Below, in pieces: positions 30,905 through 40,482 of a stretch of 64,000 nucleotides of DNA. The DNA lies in NCBI RefSeq assembly GCF_001870785.1, contig NZ_MOLV01000004.1, positions 124,001 to 188,000 on the forward strand. The letters run 5' to 3'. Below the pieces are notes generated by a model, which was given only the letters and a program-made list of their open reading frames with translations, had not been told where the DNA came from and searched no databases. Source of the stretch: Exiguobacterium sp. KRL4. Lineage in GTDB: Bacteria; Bacillota; Bacilli; Exiguobacteriales; Exiguobacteriaceae. The position numbers were made by a program, and so were the translations under genes. The first letter of the stretch is position 1. The number at the start of each line of letters is the position of its first letter.

Positions 30905-30934
30905 TTGACAGACAACCTCAAAATTTAAAATAAT
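30905..30934 (+). promoter_or_regulatory. Candidate promoter for the yloU-fakA unit
   Basis: A perfect TTGACA at 30905-30910 precedes AATAAT at 30929-30934 with an 18-base spacer (or TAAAAT with 15). It leaves an untranslated leader of about 130 bases before the Asp23/Gls24 gene; I saw no clear structure in that leader. Confidence 0.4.
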
Positions 30935-31074
30935 GAATGAGGATGATGGTAAAAGTTCATTTGACCGCTACTATTTTTCACATATTCATTGTATAGTCAG
31001 TACGGCGACTTTTCAATAGTAGGTCCTTATAGTAGAATTATTAGAAGAACAGATTAATAAAGGGGGCTACACAG

Positions 31075-31437
31075 GTGGCGATCGAGATGAAAACGACCTA
31101 TGGAAAAATTGATGTAGACAATGATGTCGTCGCGCAACTTGCGGGCGGAGCAGCAATGGAATGTTTTGGTGTCGTTGGTATGGCATCCCAATCTCAAATT
31201 AAGGACGGACTTGCTGAATTGCTCAAACGAGAAAACTTTGCACGTGGCGTCATCGTACGACAAGCTTCTGAGCAAGTTCATATCGATATGCATATCATCG
31301 TGAGTTATGGGACAAAAATTTCAGAAGTCGCAAACAATGTCCAAAGCCGTGTGAAGTATTCACTCAGCCAGGCACTTGGTTTAGAAGTAACATCTGTCAA
31401 TATTTTTGTTCAAGGAGTCCGCTTGACGAATGTCTAA
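31075..31437 (+). CDS. Asp23/Gls24 family envelope-stress protein (YloU-like)
   Basis: 120 residues with the YGKIDVDNDVVAQLAGGAA start, then GVVGMASQSQIKDG and the VSYGTKISEVANNVQ segment of the Asp23/Gls24 family. The function is not settled; relatives bind or stabilise the cell envelope and often sit beside fakA. I chose GTG 31075 because AAGGGGG lies 8 bases upstream and the N-terminus then matches relatives; the next ATG (31087) would drop four residues. Confidence 0.9.
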   Translation: MAIEMKTTYGKIDVDNDVVAQLAGGAAMECFGVVGMASQSQIKDGLAELLKRENFARGVIVRQASEQVHIDMHIIVSYGTKISEVANNVQSRVKYSLSQALGLEVTSVNIFVQGVRLTNV

Positions 31438-31462
31438 AGCGGGAATAGAGGAGGAAACTTTA

Positions 31463-33136
31463 GTGAGCGTAGATCGTTTAACAGGAGCGCAACTGGTCAA
31501 GATGATCCAGAATGGCGCAGCGAATCTCTATCAAAATGCGGATTTCGTCGATTCGCTGAACGTTTTCCCGGTCCCAGATGGTGACACGGGAACAAACATG
31601 AACTTGACGATGACATCCGGTTCAAAAGAAGCATCAAAAACAACAACAGACTCTGTCTCTGAAGTCGCCACGGTTTTTGCACGTGGTCTTTTAATGGGAG
31701 CACGTGGGAACTCCGGTGTCATCTTAAGTCAATTGTTCCGTGGTTTCTCGAAGTCGATCGAAGGAAAAGATGCGATCAACACAAAGGAATTTGCAGACGC
31801 GTTACAAAAAGGTGTCGATACAGCGTATAAAGCGGTCATGAAGCCGGTCGAAGGAACAATCTTGACTGTTGCCCGTGAGACAGCTGTTGCGGCAATCGCT
31901 CAGTCCGAGACGACAACGGATCTCCTTGAATTGATGCGTGGTATCGTCGAATCATCAAAAGTATCACTCGAAGGCACACCAGATTTATTACCTGTACTTA
32001 AAGAAGTCGGCGTCGTCGATTCAGGTGGTCAAGGACTGGTCTGTATCTATGAAGGGTTCCTCGCGACACTCGAAGGCAAAGAGTTAGAGAAACCCCATGC
32101 ACCGGTCATGGAAGCCCTCGTCGAAGCAGAGCATCATAAATCGGCTCAAAGCTTCATGTCGACGGAAGAAATCCATTACGGTTACTGCACAGAAATCATG
32201 GTGCGATTCCAAGACGATAAATTGGCAAACACACCGTTCAGCGAAGAAGCGTTCCGAAATGAGTTAGCAGAATTCGGCGATTCCTTGTTGGTCGTTGCAG
32301 ACGAAGAATTGTTGAAAGTCCATGTCCACGTCGAAACGCCAGGCGAAGTCATCACAAAAGGACAACGGTTTGGTGAACTGGTTGCCGTCAAGATCGAAAA
32401 CATGCGTCAACAGCATTCGACGATCCTCGAAGAAGAGGGTGTCAATCAAGTGGCAGCACCAGTCGCTACGAAAGCAAAAGCCCAGTCGGCACTCGTCACG
32501 GTAGCGATGGGCGAAGGCATCAGCGAACTCTTTAAATCACTTGGTGTCAGTGTCGTCATCGAAGGTGGACAGACGATGAATCCGTCAACGGAAGATATCG
32601 TCAAAGCGATTGAAGATGCACATGCGGAGCACGTCTATGTCTATCCCAACAACTCAAACATCATCATGGCGGCAGAACAAGCAGCATCGGTTGCGTCTTG
32701 TGGTGTGACGGTCGTCAAATCGAAGACGGTTCCTCAAGGATTGGCGGCAACGATCGTCTACAATCCGGAAGCGACGGTCGAAGAAAACGAACGTCATATG
32801 ATGGATGCGATCGCCGCAGTCAAGTCAGGTCAAGTGACGTATGCAGTTCGCGACACGAGCATCGACGGCATTGAGATTAAAAAAGATGATCATATGGCGA
32901 TTGCGGAAAAACAAATCATCGCAACGGATCATTCGAGCCTTGGAGCCGTCAAAAAATTGGTTGATACCCTCGTCACAGAAGACGATGAGATCATTACCGT
33001 GTTGTTTGGCGAAGGGGTAACGCAAACGGAAGTCGACGAACTCGTTGCGTATATCGAATCGGTTAATCCAGAAGCGGAAGTAGAAGTCCATGACGGGAAA
33101 CAACCACTTTATTCTTATATTTTAAGCGTCGAATAA
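31463..33136 (+). CDS. fakA: Fatty-acid kinase, catalytic subunit (DAK2 family)
   Basis: 557 residues. The N-terminal DAK2 (dihydroxyacetone kinase L-like) nucleotide domain has NVFPVPDGDTGTNM with metal-binding D39 and D41 and LLMGARGNSGVILSQ. The middle and C-terminal domains engage FakB, the fatty-acid carrier. FakA phosphorylates FakB-bound exogenous fatty acids for PlsX/PlsY. GTG 31463 follows GAGGAGG with about 8 bases spacing; a longer reading from 31430 that overlaps the upstream gene is less likely. No fakB gene is in the window. Confidence 0.92.
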   Translation: MSVDRLTGAQLVKMIQNGAANLYQNADFVDSLNVFPVPDGDTGTNMNLTMTSGSKEASKTTTDSVSEVATVFARGLLMGARGNSGVILSQLFRGFSKSIEGKDAINTKEFADALQKGVDTAYKAVMKPVEGTILTVARETAVAAIAQSETTTDLLELMRGIVESSKVSLEGTPDLLPVLKEVGVVDSGGQGLVCIYEGFLATLEGKELEKPHAPVMEALVEAEHHKSAQSFMSTEEIHYGYCTEIMVRFQDDKLANTPFSEEAFRNELAEFGDSLLVVADEELLKVHVHVETPGEVITKGQRFGELVAVKIENMRQQHSTILEEEGVNQVAAPVATKAKAQSALVTVAMGEGISELFKSLGVSVVIEGGQTMNPSTEDIVKAIEDAHAEHVYVYPNNSNIIMAAEQAASVASCGVTVVKSKTVPQGLAATIVYNPEATVEENERHMMDAIAAVKSGQVTYAVRDTSIDGIEIKKDDHMAIAEKQIIATDHSSLGAVKKLVDTLVTEDDEIITVLFGEGVTQTEVDELVAYIESVNPEAEVEVHDGKQPLYSYILSVE

Positions 33137-33164
33137 TATAAAACGTGAACGTACCTTTTCACAC

Positions 33165-33205
33165 ATCCCACCATCTGCGATAATAGAGGTGGGATTTTTG
33201 TTTTT
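33165..33205 (+). terminator. Intrinsic terminator after fakA
   Basis: ATCCCACC and GGTGGGAT enclose a 15-base loop and are followed by TTTTTGTTTTT. Confidence 0.8.
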
Positions 33206-33225
33206 AAAAGAGAGGGGGAAATAAG

Positions 33226-33888
33226 ATGAAGTACCGGAGTGTATTTGATATCATCGGTCCAATCATGGTCGGACCATCCAGTTCGCATACGGCAGGGGCA
33301 GCACGAATTGGCCTGATGGCTGGGAAATTATTTGGGGAGTTACCAACAGATATTACGATTACATTTTATGGATCATTTGCGGATACGTATCGGGGACACG
33401 GAACGGACGTCGCGATTATCGGAGGGGTATTAGGATACGATACGTTTGACGACCGGATTCCGGAATCGATCAAGATTGCGGAACAAAAAGGGATCCGGAT
33501 TCATTTTGAGACGAGTGAAGCGTTGACGGATCACCCGAATACGGCACGTGTTCATCTGACGGATGGACAGGCAGAGTTTGAACTGGTTGGTATTTCAATC
33601 GGCGGGGGAACGATTGAGATTACCGAACTGAACGGAGTACCGTTACGCCTATCCGGTGGTGGACCTGCCTTGATTGTGTTGCATCATGACCGTTTTGGAG
33701 CAATCGCAGCCGTGACTAGCATTTTGGCCGATTATGAAATCAATATCGGACACATGGAAGTATCGCGTCATGAAAAAGGGAAACAGGCATTAATGGCAAT
33801 CGAAATCGATGACCGGATGCCAACTGCTGTACTCGAAGAAATCAACCGGTTACCACAAGTCGAGCGTTCTGTCATGATGGGAGAGTGA
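33226..33888 (+). CDS. sdaAB: L-serine dehydratase, beta subunit
   Basis: 220 residues. The GPSSSHTAGAARIG motif (16-29) is the serine dehydratase beta signature, and the C-terminal third is an ACT regulatory domain (IAAVTSILADYEINIGHMEV). With SdaAA it forms the iron-sulfur enzyme that converts L-serine to pyruvate and ammonia. It starts after AGAGGGGGAAATAAG, right behind the fakA terminator. Confidence 0.95.
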   Translation: MKYRSVFDIIGPIMVGPSSSHTAGAARIGLMAGKLFGELPTDITITFYGSFADTYRGHGTDVAIIGGVLGYDTFDDRIPESIKIAEQKGIRIHFETSEALTDHPNTARVHLTDGQAEFELVGISIGGGTIEITELNGVPLRLSGGGPALIVLHHDRFGAIAAVTSILADYEINIGHMEVSRHEKGKQALMAIEIDDRMPTAVLEEINRLPQVERSVMMGE

Positions 33889-33892
33889 AGAG

Positions 33893-34789
33893 ATGTTTAA
33901 ATCCGTAAAAGAACTCGTCGCACTGGCGACTGAAAAAAATGTACCGATTTCAGAAATCATGATTGAACAGGAAATGACTGTTCGGCACCTCGAGCGAGAT
34001 GAAGTCCTCGGCATGATGGAACGGAATCTTGAAGTGATGGAAGCGGCAGTCGAACGTTCGCTGACAGGGGACGGTGTCGAATCCGTTACCGGTCTGACGG
34101 GTGGCGACGCCGTGTTGCTACAACGGTATCGGGCGAGTGGCAAAGGATTGTCCGGTGATTTATTGCTGGATGCGGTCAGTAAAGCGATCGGAACAAATGA
34201 AGTCAACGCGGCGATGGGGAAAATTTGTGCGACCCCAACAGCCGGTAGCGCCGGTGTTGTCCCCGGGACGTTGTTTGCGGTGAGAGAACGTTTGAATCCA
34301 AGTCGAGAACAGATGTTACGCTTTTTATTCACATCCGGAGCGTTTGGATTCGTGGTTGCCAACAATGCCTCGATTTCCGGTGCTGCCGGAGGATGTCAGG
34401 CGGAGGTCGGTTCGGCAACGGCGATGGCTGCTGCTGCGATCGTTGAAATGGCAGGCGGGACACCGGATCAATCGGCTCACGCCTTTGCAATCGCTCTAAA
34501 AAACATGCTCGGACTCGTCTGCGACCCAGTGGCAGGACTTGTTGAAGTACCGTGTGTGAAACGGAATGCGATGGGAGGCGCAAACGCCCTTGTTGCTGCT
34601 GACATGGCGTTAGCCGGAATTACGTCACGGATTCCTTGTGACGAAGTAATCGGAGCGATGTATGAGATTGGACAAATGATGCCGTCAGCGTTACGTGAGA
34701 CGGCAAAAGGTGGACTCGCGAATACACCGACCGGACGTTGGCTCGAATCGAAGATTTTTGGAGAGTTATCGAATGAATCCATTAAGTAA
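33893..34789 (+). CDS. sdaAA: L-serine dehydratase, alpha subunit
   Basis: 298 residues, usual size. The [4Fe-4S] cluster cysteines are most likely C168 (AAGGCQ), C210 (GLVCDPVAG) and C221 (VEVPCVKRN). The active-site region GKICATPTAGSAGVVPG (109-125) is intact. It follows sdaAB by 4 bases and its 3' end overlaps recG by 17 bases. The split two-gene form is typical of Bacilli, whereas proteobacteria have one fused chain. Confidence 0.95.
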   Translation: MFKSVKELVALATEKNVPISEIMIEQEMTVRHLERDEVLGMMERNLEVMEAAVERSLTGDGVESVTGLTGGDAVLLQRYRASGKGLSGDLLLDAVSKAIGTNEVNAAMGKICATPTAGSAGVVPGTLFAVRERLNPSREQMLRFLFTSGAFGFVVANNASISGAAGGCQAEVGSATAMAAAAIVEMAGGTPDQSAHAFAIALKNMLGLVCDPVAGLVEVPCVKRNAMGGANALVAADMALAGITSRIPCDEVIGAMYEIGQMMPSALRETAKGGLANTPTGRWLESKIFGELSNESIK

Positions 34790-36803
34790 GGTAACGGAAT
34801 TAAAAGGGGTCGGGCGTGACTTAGCCCGGAAACTAGAAGAAATGGATATCCTGACGATTGCGGACGTGCTCGAGCACGTCCCCTTTCGTTATGATGATTT
34901 TGTGACCGGCAGTTTGACGGAAGCGATTCATGAAGACAAAGTCAAATTTACCGGACAAGTACAATCAGAAGCGCTCGTTCGTTACTATGGAAAAGGGAAA
35001 AACCGCTTGACGTTCCGGTTGCTAGTTGAAGAACGGTACAGCGTCACGGTGACGATGTTTAATCGTGCCTTTTACAAGGAACAATTGAAACTGGGAGAAG
35101 AAGTGACGGTCAGCGGGAAATGGGATTTACACCGGATGACGATTTCCGCGACGGAACTCCAATTCGGGGCAATTGAAGGCGAATTGACGCCTGTCTATTC
35201 GTTGAAAGGCGACATGCGGATGAAGACGTTTCGCCGCGTCGTCGAATTGGTCTTTGCGGAAAGTGTATCCCTGGAAGAACGGGTTCCGGATCCGATTCGG
35301 ACTACATACCGGTTACTGGACCGGATGACGATGCTGAGACGACTGCATTTTCCGGTGACCCGTCAGGATCTCACGACGGCCCGGCGGAGTTATGTCTATG
35401 AAGAATGTCTTTATTTTCAACTGAAGTTACAGACACTTCGCCTAGGGAAACGAAAAGGACAAGGCATCGCCTTACCGCTTTTTCAACAAGAGATTGACCA
35501 GTTCGTCAAACGGCTGCCGTTTCCGTTAACCGGTGCCCAACAACGTGTCACGGAGGAAATACTAGCGGATATGCACCGGTCAGAACGAATGAATCGTCTG
35601 CTCCAAGGGGACGTCGGGAGTGGGAAGACGGTTGTCGCCGCGATCGCCTTATTTGCGACGGTCCGTGCGAATAAACAAGGAGCCTTGATGGTACCGACAG
35701 AAATTCTAGCGGAGCAACATGCCTCATCTTTAGCGCCCTTACTGGAACCGCTCGGAATCAAGGTTGGATTGTTGACAAGTTCGGTCAAAGGGAAAAATCG
35801 TCTGTTGTTGCTAGAAGCTTTGCGACAAGGAGAAATCGATGTCCTGGTCGGGACACATGCCTTGATTCAAGATACCGTCGTCTTTCAAGATCTCCATCTT
35901 GTCATCACGGATGAACAACATCGTTTTGGAGTCGAACAACGGAAGCGACTTCGGGCGAAAGCCGATCAAGCGGATGTTCTTTACATGACGGCAACACCGA
36001 TTCCACGGACGCTAGCGATTTCCGTGTTCGGCGATATGGATGTTTCAATCATTGACGAGATGCCAGCAGGAAGAAAAGAAATCGAGACGTATTGGGCTAA
36101 ACCGGAACAAATCGATCGTGTGTTTGGGTTTGTCGAAAAAGAATTGCTGCTCGGTCATCAAGCTTACATCATCACGCCATTGATTGAGGAATCTGAGTCG
36201 CTTGATGTACAAAATGCGATTGAACTGCATCATCTGTTAACCGAACGTTTTTCGACGCATCGGGTCGGTCTGATGCATGGACGCCTCAGTTCGTCGGAAA
36301 AAGACGACGTCATGCAGGCGTTTAAAGACAATCACGTTCAACTTCTCGTCTCGACGACGGTTGTCGAAGTGGGGGTCAATGTTCCGAATGCCTCAATCAT
36401 CGTCATTTATGATGCGGAACGGTTTGGTTTAGCTCAACTGCATCAGTTGCGTGGCCGTGTCGGTCGCGGTGACGCTCAATCTTTTTGTATCTTGATTGCG
36501 GATCCTTCCTCGGAAACGGGGAAAGAACGGATCAAAACGATGACGGAAACGAATGACGGCTTTAAGTTAGCGGAAAAAGATTTAGAGTTACGGGGTGCCG
36601 GTAATTTTTTTGGAACAGAACAAAGTGGATTGCCACGGTTTATTTTGACCGATCCAGCACTTGATATTCAAGTCATGGAAACGGCTCGAAATGATGCCGT
36701 CCGTTTGCTCCGATCGGATGCCTTTTGGCAACATCCCGAGTATGCCGTCTTAAGACGGTACATCGAGCAACAAGGTTTGCTTGACGGAGAAAGAATGGAA
36801 TAA
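34773..36803 (+). CDS. recG: ATP-dependent DNA helicase RecG
   Basis: 676 residues. The N-terminal wedge (OB) domain, about 1-165, is followed by the SF2 helicase core with Walker A GDVGSGKT (279-286), DEQH (380-383) and the QLRGRVGRG motif VI. It remodels stalled forks and Holliday junctions. ATG 34773 follows GGAGAG inside sdaAA; a longer frame from 34695 lies in sdaAA. Order sdaAB-sdaAA-recG-fapR-plsX is conserved in Bacillus. Confidence 0.95.
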   Translation: MNPLSKVTELKGVGRDLARKLEEMDILTIADVLEHVPFRYDDFVTGSLTEAIHEDKVKFTGQVQSEALVRYYGKGKNRLTFRLLVEERYSVTVTMFNRAFYKEQLKLGEEVTVSGKWDLHRMTISATELQFGAIEGELTPVYSLKGDMRMKTFRRVVELVFAESVSLEERVPDPIRTTYRLLDRMTMLRRLHFPVTRQDLTTARRSYVYEECLYFQLKLQTLRLGKRKGQGIALPLFQQEIDQFVKRLPFPLTGAQQRVTEEILADMHRSERMNRLLQGDVGSGKTVVAAIALFATVRANKQGALMVPTEILAEQHASSLAPLLEPLGIKVGLLTSSVKGKNRLLLLEALRQGEIDVLVGTHALIQDTVVFQDLHLVITDEQHRFGVEQRKRLRAKADQADVLYMTATPIPRTLAISVFGDMDVSIIDEMPAGRKEIETYWAKPEQIDRVFGFVEKELLLGHQAYIITPLIEESESLDVQNAIELHHLLTERFSTHRVGLMHGRLSSSEKDDVMQAFKDNHVQLLVSTTVVEVGVNVPNASIIVIYDAERFGLAQLHQLRGRVGRGDAQSFCILIADPSSETGKERIKTMTETNDGFKLAEKDLELRGAGNFFGTEQSGLPRFILTDPALDIQVMETARNDAVRLLRSDAFWQHPEYAVLRRYIEQQGLLDGERME

Positions 36804-36806
36804 TAC

Positions 36807-36835
36807 TTGAAAGTGAACAACAAGGGATATATACT
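36807..36835 (+). promoter_or_regulatory. Sigma-A promoter of fapR-plsX-fabD-fabG
   Basis: TTGAAA (36807-36812), exactly 17 bases, and TATACT (36830-36835), each five of six to consensus. It starts four bases after the recG stop and the FapR operator lies directly downstream. Confidence 0.75.
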
Positions 36836-36839
36836 ACTA

Positions 36840-36856
36840 TTAGTACCAGGTAATAA
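36840..36856. promoter_or_regulatory. FapR operator
   Basis: TTAGTACCAGGTAATAA matches the known FapR palindrome (TTAGTACCWGGTACTAA type) at 16 of 17 positions. It begins five bases after the -10 and would cover the transcription start. It implies autoregulation and malonyl-CoA-controlled expression of the following lipid genes. Confidence 0.88.
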
Positions 36857-36888
36857 TGGTAGTCATCCTTCTTGTGGGAGGAACGTAC

Positions 36889-37458
36889 ATGCGGGTACCT
36901 AAAAAAGAACGACAAACTGAACTACAGCATACAATTGAACAAAATCCGTTCATCACCGATGAAGCGTTAGCAACACGTTTCAACGTCAGCATCCAAACGA
37001 TCCGATTGGATCGGATGGAGATGAAGATTCCAGAATTACGCGAACGGATTAAACATGTTGCGACAGAACGACTGGATGATGTGCGTACGTTAACTGAAAA
37101 TGAAGTCATTGGTGATATGATTGACCTGAAACTCGATACATCGGCGATTTCGATCTTAGAAATTCTACCGGAACATGCGTTTAGCCGAAATGCCATTGCG
37201 CGAGGACATATTTTATTTGCGCAAGCCAATTCACTTGCGATCGCGTTGATTGACGATGAACTGGCATTGACGACAAAAGCCAATGTCCAGTTCACCCGGT
37301 CCGTTCACGTGGGAGAACGTGTCGTGGCGAAAGCCTTCGTCAGTTCTCATCGTCAAGATGGGCGGTCCGACATCAGCGTCGAAAGTTTTGTTGGCGATGA
37401 GTGTGTGTTCATCGGTGAATTCACCGTGTATCGGAGCAGTAAGGAGGAGTCCAGATGA
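36889..37458 (+). CDS. fapR: Fatty-acid and phospholipid biosynthesis repressor FapR
   Basis: 189 residues. N-terminal DeoR-like helix-turn-helix at about 21-45 ([19 protein letters not shown]) and a C-terminal hot-dog domain that binds malonyl-CoA ([17 protein letters not shown] and later strands). I chose ATG 36889 because GGGAGG precedes it; a frame from 36856 would begin inside the operator. It overlaps plsX by 4 bases and has its own operator upstream, the classic feed-forward loop. Confidence 0.95.
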   Translation: MRVPKKERQTELQHTIEQNPFITDEALATRFNVSIQTIRLDRMEMKIPELRERIKHVATERLDDVRTLTENEVIGDMIDLKLDTSAISILEILPEHAFSRNAIARGHILFAQANSLAIALIDDELALTTKANVQFTRSVHVGERVVAKAFVSSHRQDGRSDISVESFVGDECVFIGEFTVYRSSKEESR

Positions 37459-38450
37459 TTTTAGCAGTAGACGCGATGGGGGGCGACCATGCTCCCCGCG
37501 CCATCGTAGAAGGAGTCGTTCAATTTTTAGCAGAACGCCCCAAACAACAACTCGAGATCCGGTTAGTCGGAGATGAGTTGAAATTGCGTTCATATGACAT
37601 TAAAGATCCACGGGTGACGATTGTTCATGCCCCCTCCGTCATTACCGGAGAAGACGAACCGGTCCGTGCCATCCGGCGAAAAAAAGACAGCTCCCTCGTA
37701 GTGGCTGCAAACCTGGTGAAATCAAAAGAGGCAGATGCCTTGATTTCAGCAGGCAATACGGGAGCACTCATGACAGCCGGATTGTTTGTGATTGGTCGGA
37801 TCGAAGGGATTGACCGTCCGGCACTTGCGCCGACGTTCCCGACACGAAACGGAAAAGGTGTCGTCATCTTAGATGTCGGTGCCAATCCGGATGCGAAAGC
37901 AGAACATTTGCTCGATTACGCAATCATGGGTTCTGTCTACGCAGAACAAGTAAGAGGAATCGATCGACCGAAAGTCGGATTGCTGAATATCGGCTCAGAA
38001 GCCGGAAAAGGGAATGCGTTGACGAAAGAGGCCTATCCATTACTTGAGACAGCACCGATTCATTTTGTAGGAAACGTCGAAGCACGAGACGCGATGAGTG
38101 GGGATGTGGATGTCATCGTGACAGAGGGTTTTGCTGGAAACACCCTTTTGAAAAGTACAGAAGGGGCTGCTAGCATGATCATGGGTATGATGAAGGAACA
38201 GTTCATGAGTTCACTCAGTTCAAAAATTGCCGCGTTCATTTTAAAGCCAAAGTTAAAGAAGATGAAACAACTCCTCGCCTACGAAGAATACGGCGGAGCC
38301 GGATTGTTCGGAATTGCTGCGCCTGTGATTAAAGCACACGGATCAAGTAACGCCTATGCATTCAGTCGTGCGTTGGCACAAGCAGAACAGATGGTCGAGC
38401 AACAAGTGGTCTCAAAAATCATCGAGGCAAAGACGACAAAAGAAATCTAA
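37455..38450 (+). CDS. plsX: Phosphate acyltransferase PlsX
   Basis: 331 residues. Opens with [19 protein letters not shown]; central SAGNTGALM and C-terminal [11 protein letters not shown] are family hallmarks. It makes acyl-phosphate from acyl-ACP, the donor for PlsY. The start overlaps the fapR stop (ATGA) after AAGGAGG. With FakA upstream, both the synthetic and the uptake routes to acyl-phosphate are encoded within 6 kb. Confidence 0.95.
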   Translation: MILAVDAMGGDHAPRAIVEGVVQFLAERPKQQLEIRLVGDELKLRSYDIKDPRVTIVHAPSVITGEDEPVRAIRRKKDSSLVVAANLVKSKEADALISAGNTGALMTAGLFVIGRIEGIDRPALAPTFPTRNGKGVVILDVGANPDAKAEHLLDYAIMGSVYAEQVRGIDRPKVGLLNIGSEAGKGNALTKEAYPLLETAPIHFVGNVEARDAMSGDVDVIVTEGFAGNTLLKSTEGAASMIMGMMKEQFMSSLSSKIAAFILKPKLKKMKQLLAYEEYGGAGLFGIAAPVIKAHGSSNAYAFSRALAQAEQMVEQQVVSKIIEAKTTKEI

Positions 38451-38463
38451 AGGGGTGAGACGG

Positions 38464-39384
38464 ATGGGTAAAACGGTTTGGATGTTCCCTGGTCAAGGCT
38501 CACAAATGCCAGGAATGGGACAAACACTCGTTCAACAGGACGAGACACGTCAAGCATTAATGGATCTTGGTACACGTATCGGTCTTGATTTGACGGATTT
38601 ACTGACGACGGGGACAAAAGACGACTTGAAATCGACGGAAATCGCACAACCTGCGATCGTCGCACATAGCACATTACTTGCGAACCGTTATGCGGCACTT
38701 GGTCATCGGCCAGACTTCGTACTCGGACATAGTGTCGGAGAGTACAGTGCACTTGTTGCGGCGTCCGTTTTGACAGCGAGTGAAGCGGTTTACCTTGTTC
38801 GGGAACGCGGGAACTTGATGAATCAAGTCAAAGGCGGAACGATGGCAGCTGTCATCGGCTTGGATGATGTTGAAGCAGCCCATCATGCAATTGAATCAAT
38901 TGCAGCGACAGGAGAAATCGTACAAATCGCCAATTACAACTGTCCGGGACAATTCGTGATTTCAGGACAAGTCGCAGCCGTTGAGACAGCGACAGCGAAA
39001 TTAAAAGAACTCGGTGCGAAACGTGTCTTGCCACTTGATGTATCCGGTGCGTTCCATTCTTCATTGATGACACCGTTCGCATCTCGTTTTGAAGACATCC
39101 TGGTATCTTCGCCTTTCCAAGCAGCAAAAACGAAGTTTATCTCGAATGTCGATAACGATTTCCACGATCAGCCGGAGGAACTCATTCGTCTACTCGTCCA
39201 ACAATTGTATTCGCCAGTTCGTTTTGAGGCATGCGTTGAAAAGCTGATTGCAGAAGGTGCGGATACATTCATCGAATTTGGTCCGTCTTCACCACTTAGT
39301 GGACTCGTCAAACGAATCAAAAAAGATGTCAAGATTGTCAGCATCACGACGCTTGAGCAACTAGAAGCGGAGGCGATTCGTTGA
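38464..39384 (+). CDS. fabD: Malonyl-CoA:ACP transacylase
   Basis: 306 residues. FPGQGSQ at 8-14, nucleophile S90 in [12 protein letters not shown], and catalytic H198 in [13 protein letters not shown] 38464 follows AGGGGTGAGACGG; a longer frame from 38356 lies in plsX. The 3' end overlaps fabG by 4 bases. Confidence 0.95.
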   Translation: MGKTVWMFPGQGSQMPGMGQTLVQQDETRQALMDLGTRIGLDLTDLLTTGTKDDLKSTEIAQPAIVAHSTLLANRYAALGHRPDFVLGHSVGEYSALVAASVLTASEAVYLVRERGNLMNQVKGGTMAAVIGLDDVEAAHHAIESIAATGEIVQIANYNCPGQFVISGQVAAVETATAKLKELGAKRVLPLDVSGAFHSSLMTPFASRFEDILVSSPFQAAKTKFISNVDNDFHDQPEELIRLLVQQLYSPVRFEACVEKLIAEGADTFIEFGPSSPLSGLVKRIKKDVKIVSITTLEQLEAEAIR

Positions 39385-40112
39385 ATAAGGTAGCCCTCGT
39401 AACAGGTGCATCACGCGGAATCGGCGCTGCGATTGCAAAACGTCTGGCGGCGGATGGTTTCCGAGTCGTAATCAACTATGCCGGAAATACGCAAAAAGCA
39501 GAAGAAGTCGTATCGGCAATCGTCACTTCAGGCGGTGAGGCCATCGCGATCCAGGCGGACGTCGCCGATGCAGAGCAAGTCAAAGGATTGCTGAAGACGA
39601 CGCTCGATACGTATGGACAGCTCGACTGTGTCGTCAATAATGCCGGCATCACACGAGACGGTTTATTGATGCGGATGAAAGAAGCGGACTTTGATGCCGT
39701 CTTGAACACGAACTTAAAAGGTGCGTTTCTTGTCACACAAGCGGCGACACGTCCACTTCTAAAATCGAGTGGCCGGATCATCAACATCGCATCGGTTGTG
39801 GGCATCACGGGTAATCCTGGTCAAGCCAATTATGTCGCGGCCAAAGCGGGACTGATCGGTTTTACGAAGTCAGTGGCACGTGAGCTGGCAAGTAAAGGGG
39901 TCACGGCAAACGCGATTTGCCCGGGTTTCATCGAAACGGATATGACGGACGAATTGACCGAGGAACAACGGAATCAAACGCTTGTTCAAATCCCGTTAAA
40001 ACGATTTGGGCAGACGGAAGATATCGCTTCCTTAGTCAGCTTCATTGCTTCAGACAACGCCCGTTACATCACTGGCCAAACCTTGGCGGTTGATGGCGGC
40101 ATGACGATGTAA
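39381..40112 (+). CDS. fabG: 3-oxoacyl-ACP reductase
   Basis: 243-residue short-chain dehydrogenase. NADP-binding TGASRGIG (8-15), NNAG (86-89), and catalytic S138, Y151 and K155 (YVAAK). It starts with TTG at 39381, overlapping the fabD stop (TTGA); GGAGG at 39370-39374 is well placed, so a rare TTG start is likely and may hold down FabG levels relative to FabD. Confidence 0.94.
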   Translation: MNKVALVTGASRGIGAAIAKRLAADGFRVVINYAGNTQKAEEVVSAIVTSGGEAIAIQADVADAEQVKGLLKTTLDTYGQLDCVVNNAGITRDGLLMRMKEADFDAVLNTNLKGAFLVTQAATRPLLKSSGRIINIASVVGITGNPGQANYVAAKAGLIGFTKSVARELASKGVTANAICPGFIETDMTDELTEEQRNQTLVQIPLKRFGQTEDIASLVSFIASDNARYITGQTLAVDGGMTM

Positions 40113-40183
40113 TTTATAACTGTGGTAGTACTTTGCCAAATCGGCAATCATCTTATATACTCAACTCATGGAGGGATTTTCAA

Positions 40184-40423
40184 ATGACAAAAGAACAAAT
40201 TTTAGTAGACGTACAAGAAGCAATTGCAGAAAAATTAGGGAAAGAACAAAGTGAAATCACACTCGACAAATCGTTTAAAGACGATCTTGGTGCCGATTCA
40301 CTTGAAGTGATGGAACTCGTCATGGATCTCGAAGACAAGTTCGAAATCACAATCGAAGATGACCAAGCAGAAAACTTGAAGACGGTTGGCGATGTCGTAA
40401 GCTACATCGAAACACAAGTCTAA
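40184..40423 (+). CDS. acpP: Acyl carrier protein
   Basis: 79 residues, strongly acidic. S39 in [11 protein letters not shown] is the phosphopantetheine attachment site. ATG 40184 follows ATGGAGGGATTTTC. It sits 71 bases after fabG, enough for its own promoter, though none obvious was found. It carries intermediates for all of the neighbouring enzymes. Confidence 0.96.
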   Translation: MTKEQILVDVQEAIAEKLGKEQSEITLDKSFKDDLGADSLEVMELVMDLEDKFEITIEDDQAENLKTVGDVVSYIETQV

Positions 40424-40432
40424 ATCATCAGG

Positions 40433-40466
40433 CTAGACCCACCGTGGTATTTGCGGTGGGATTTAG
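40433..40466 (+). terminator. Hairpin between acpP and rnc, possibly a weak terminator or RNA processing site
   Basis: CTAGACCCACCG pairs with CGGTGGGATTTAG (one G-T and one mismatch) around a short loop. Only a broken T stretch follows, so partial termination or a processing/stability role is more likely than full termination. Confidence 0.55.
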
Positions 40467-40482
40467 CTGTTTAGGAGGCATT

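Noticed and set aside
30793-31074. A spoVM-like small gene near rpmB
   Set aside because: No 26-codon frame resembling SpoVM was found on either strand; only promoters and AT-rich sequence are seen.
31430-31462. Longer fakA start overlapping the Asp23/Gls24 gene
   Set aside because: GTG 31463 has GAGGAGG at the right spacing and matches the N-terminus of relatives; the longer start has no ribosome-binding site.
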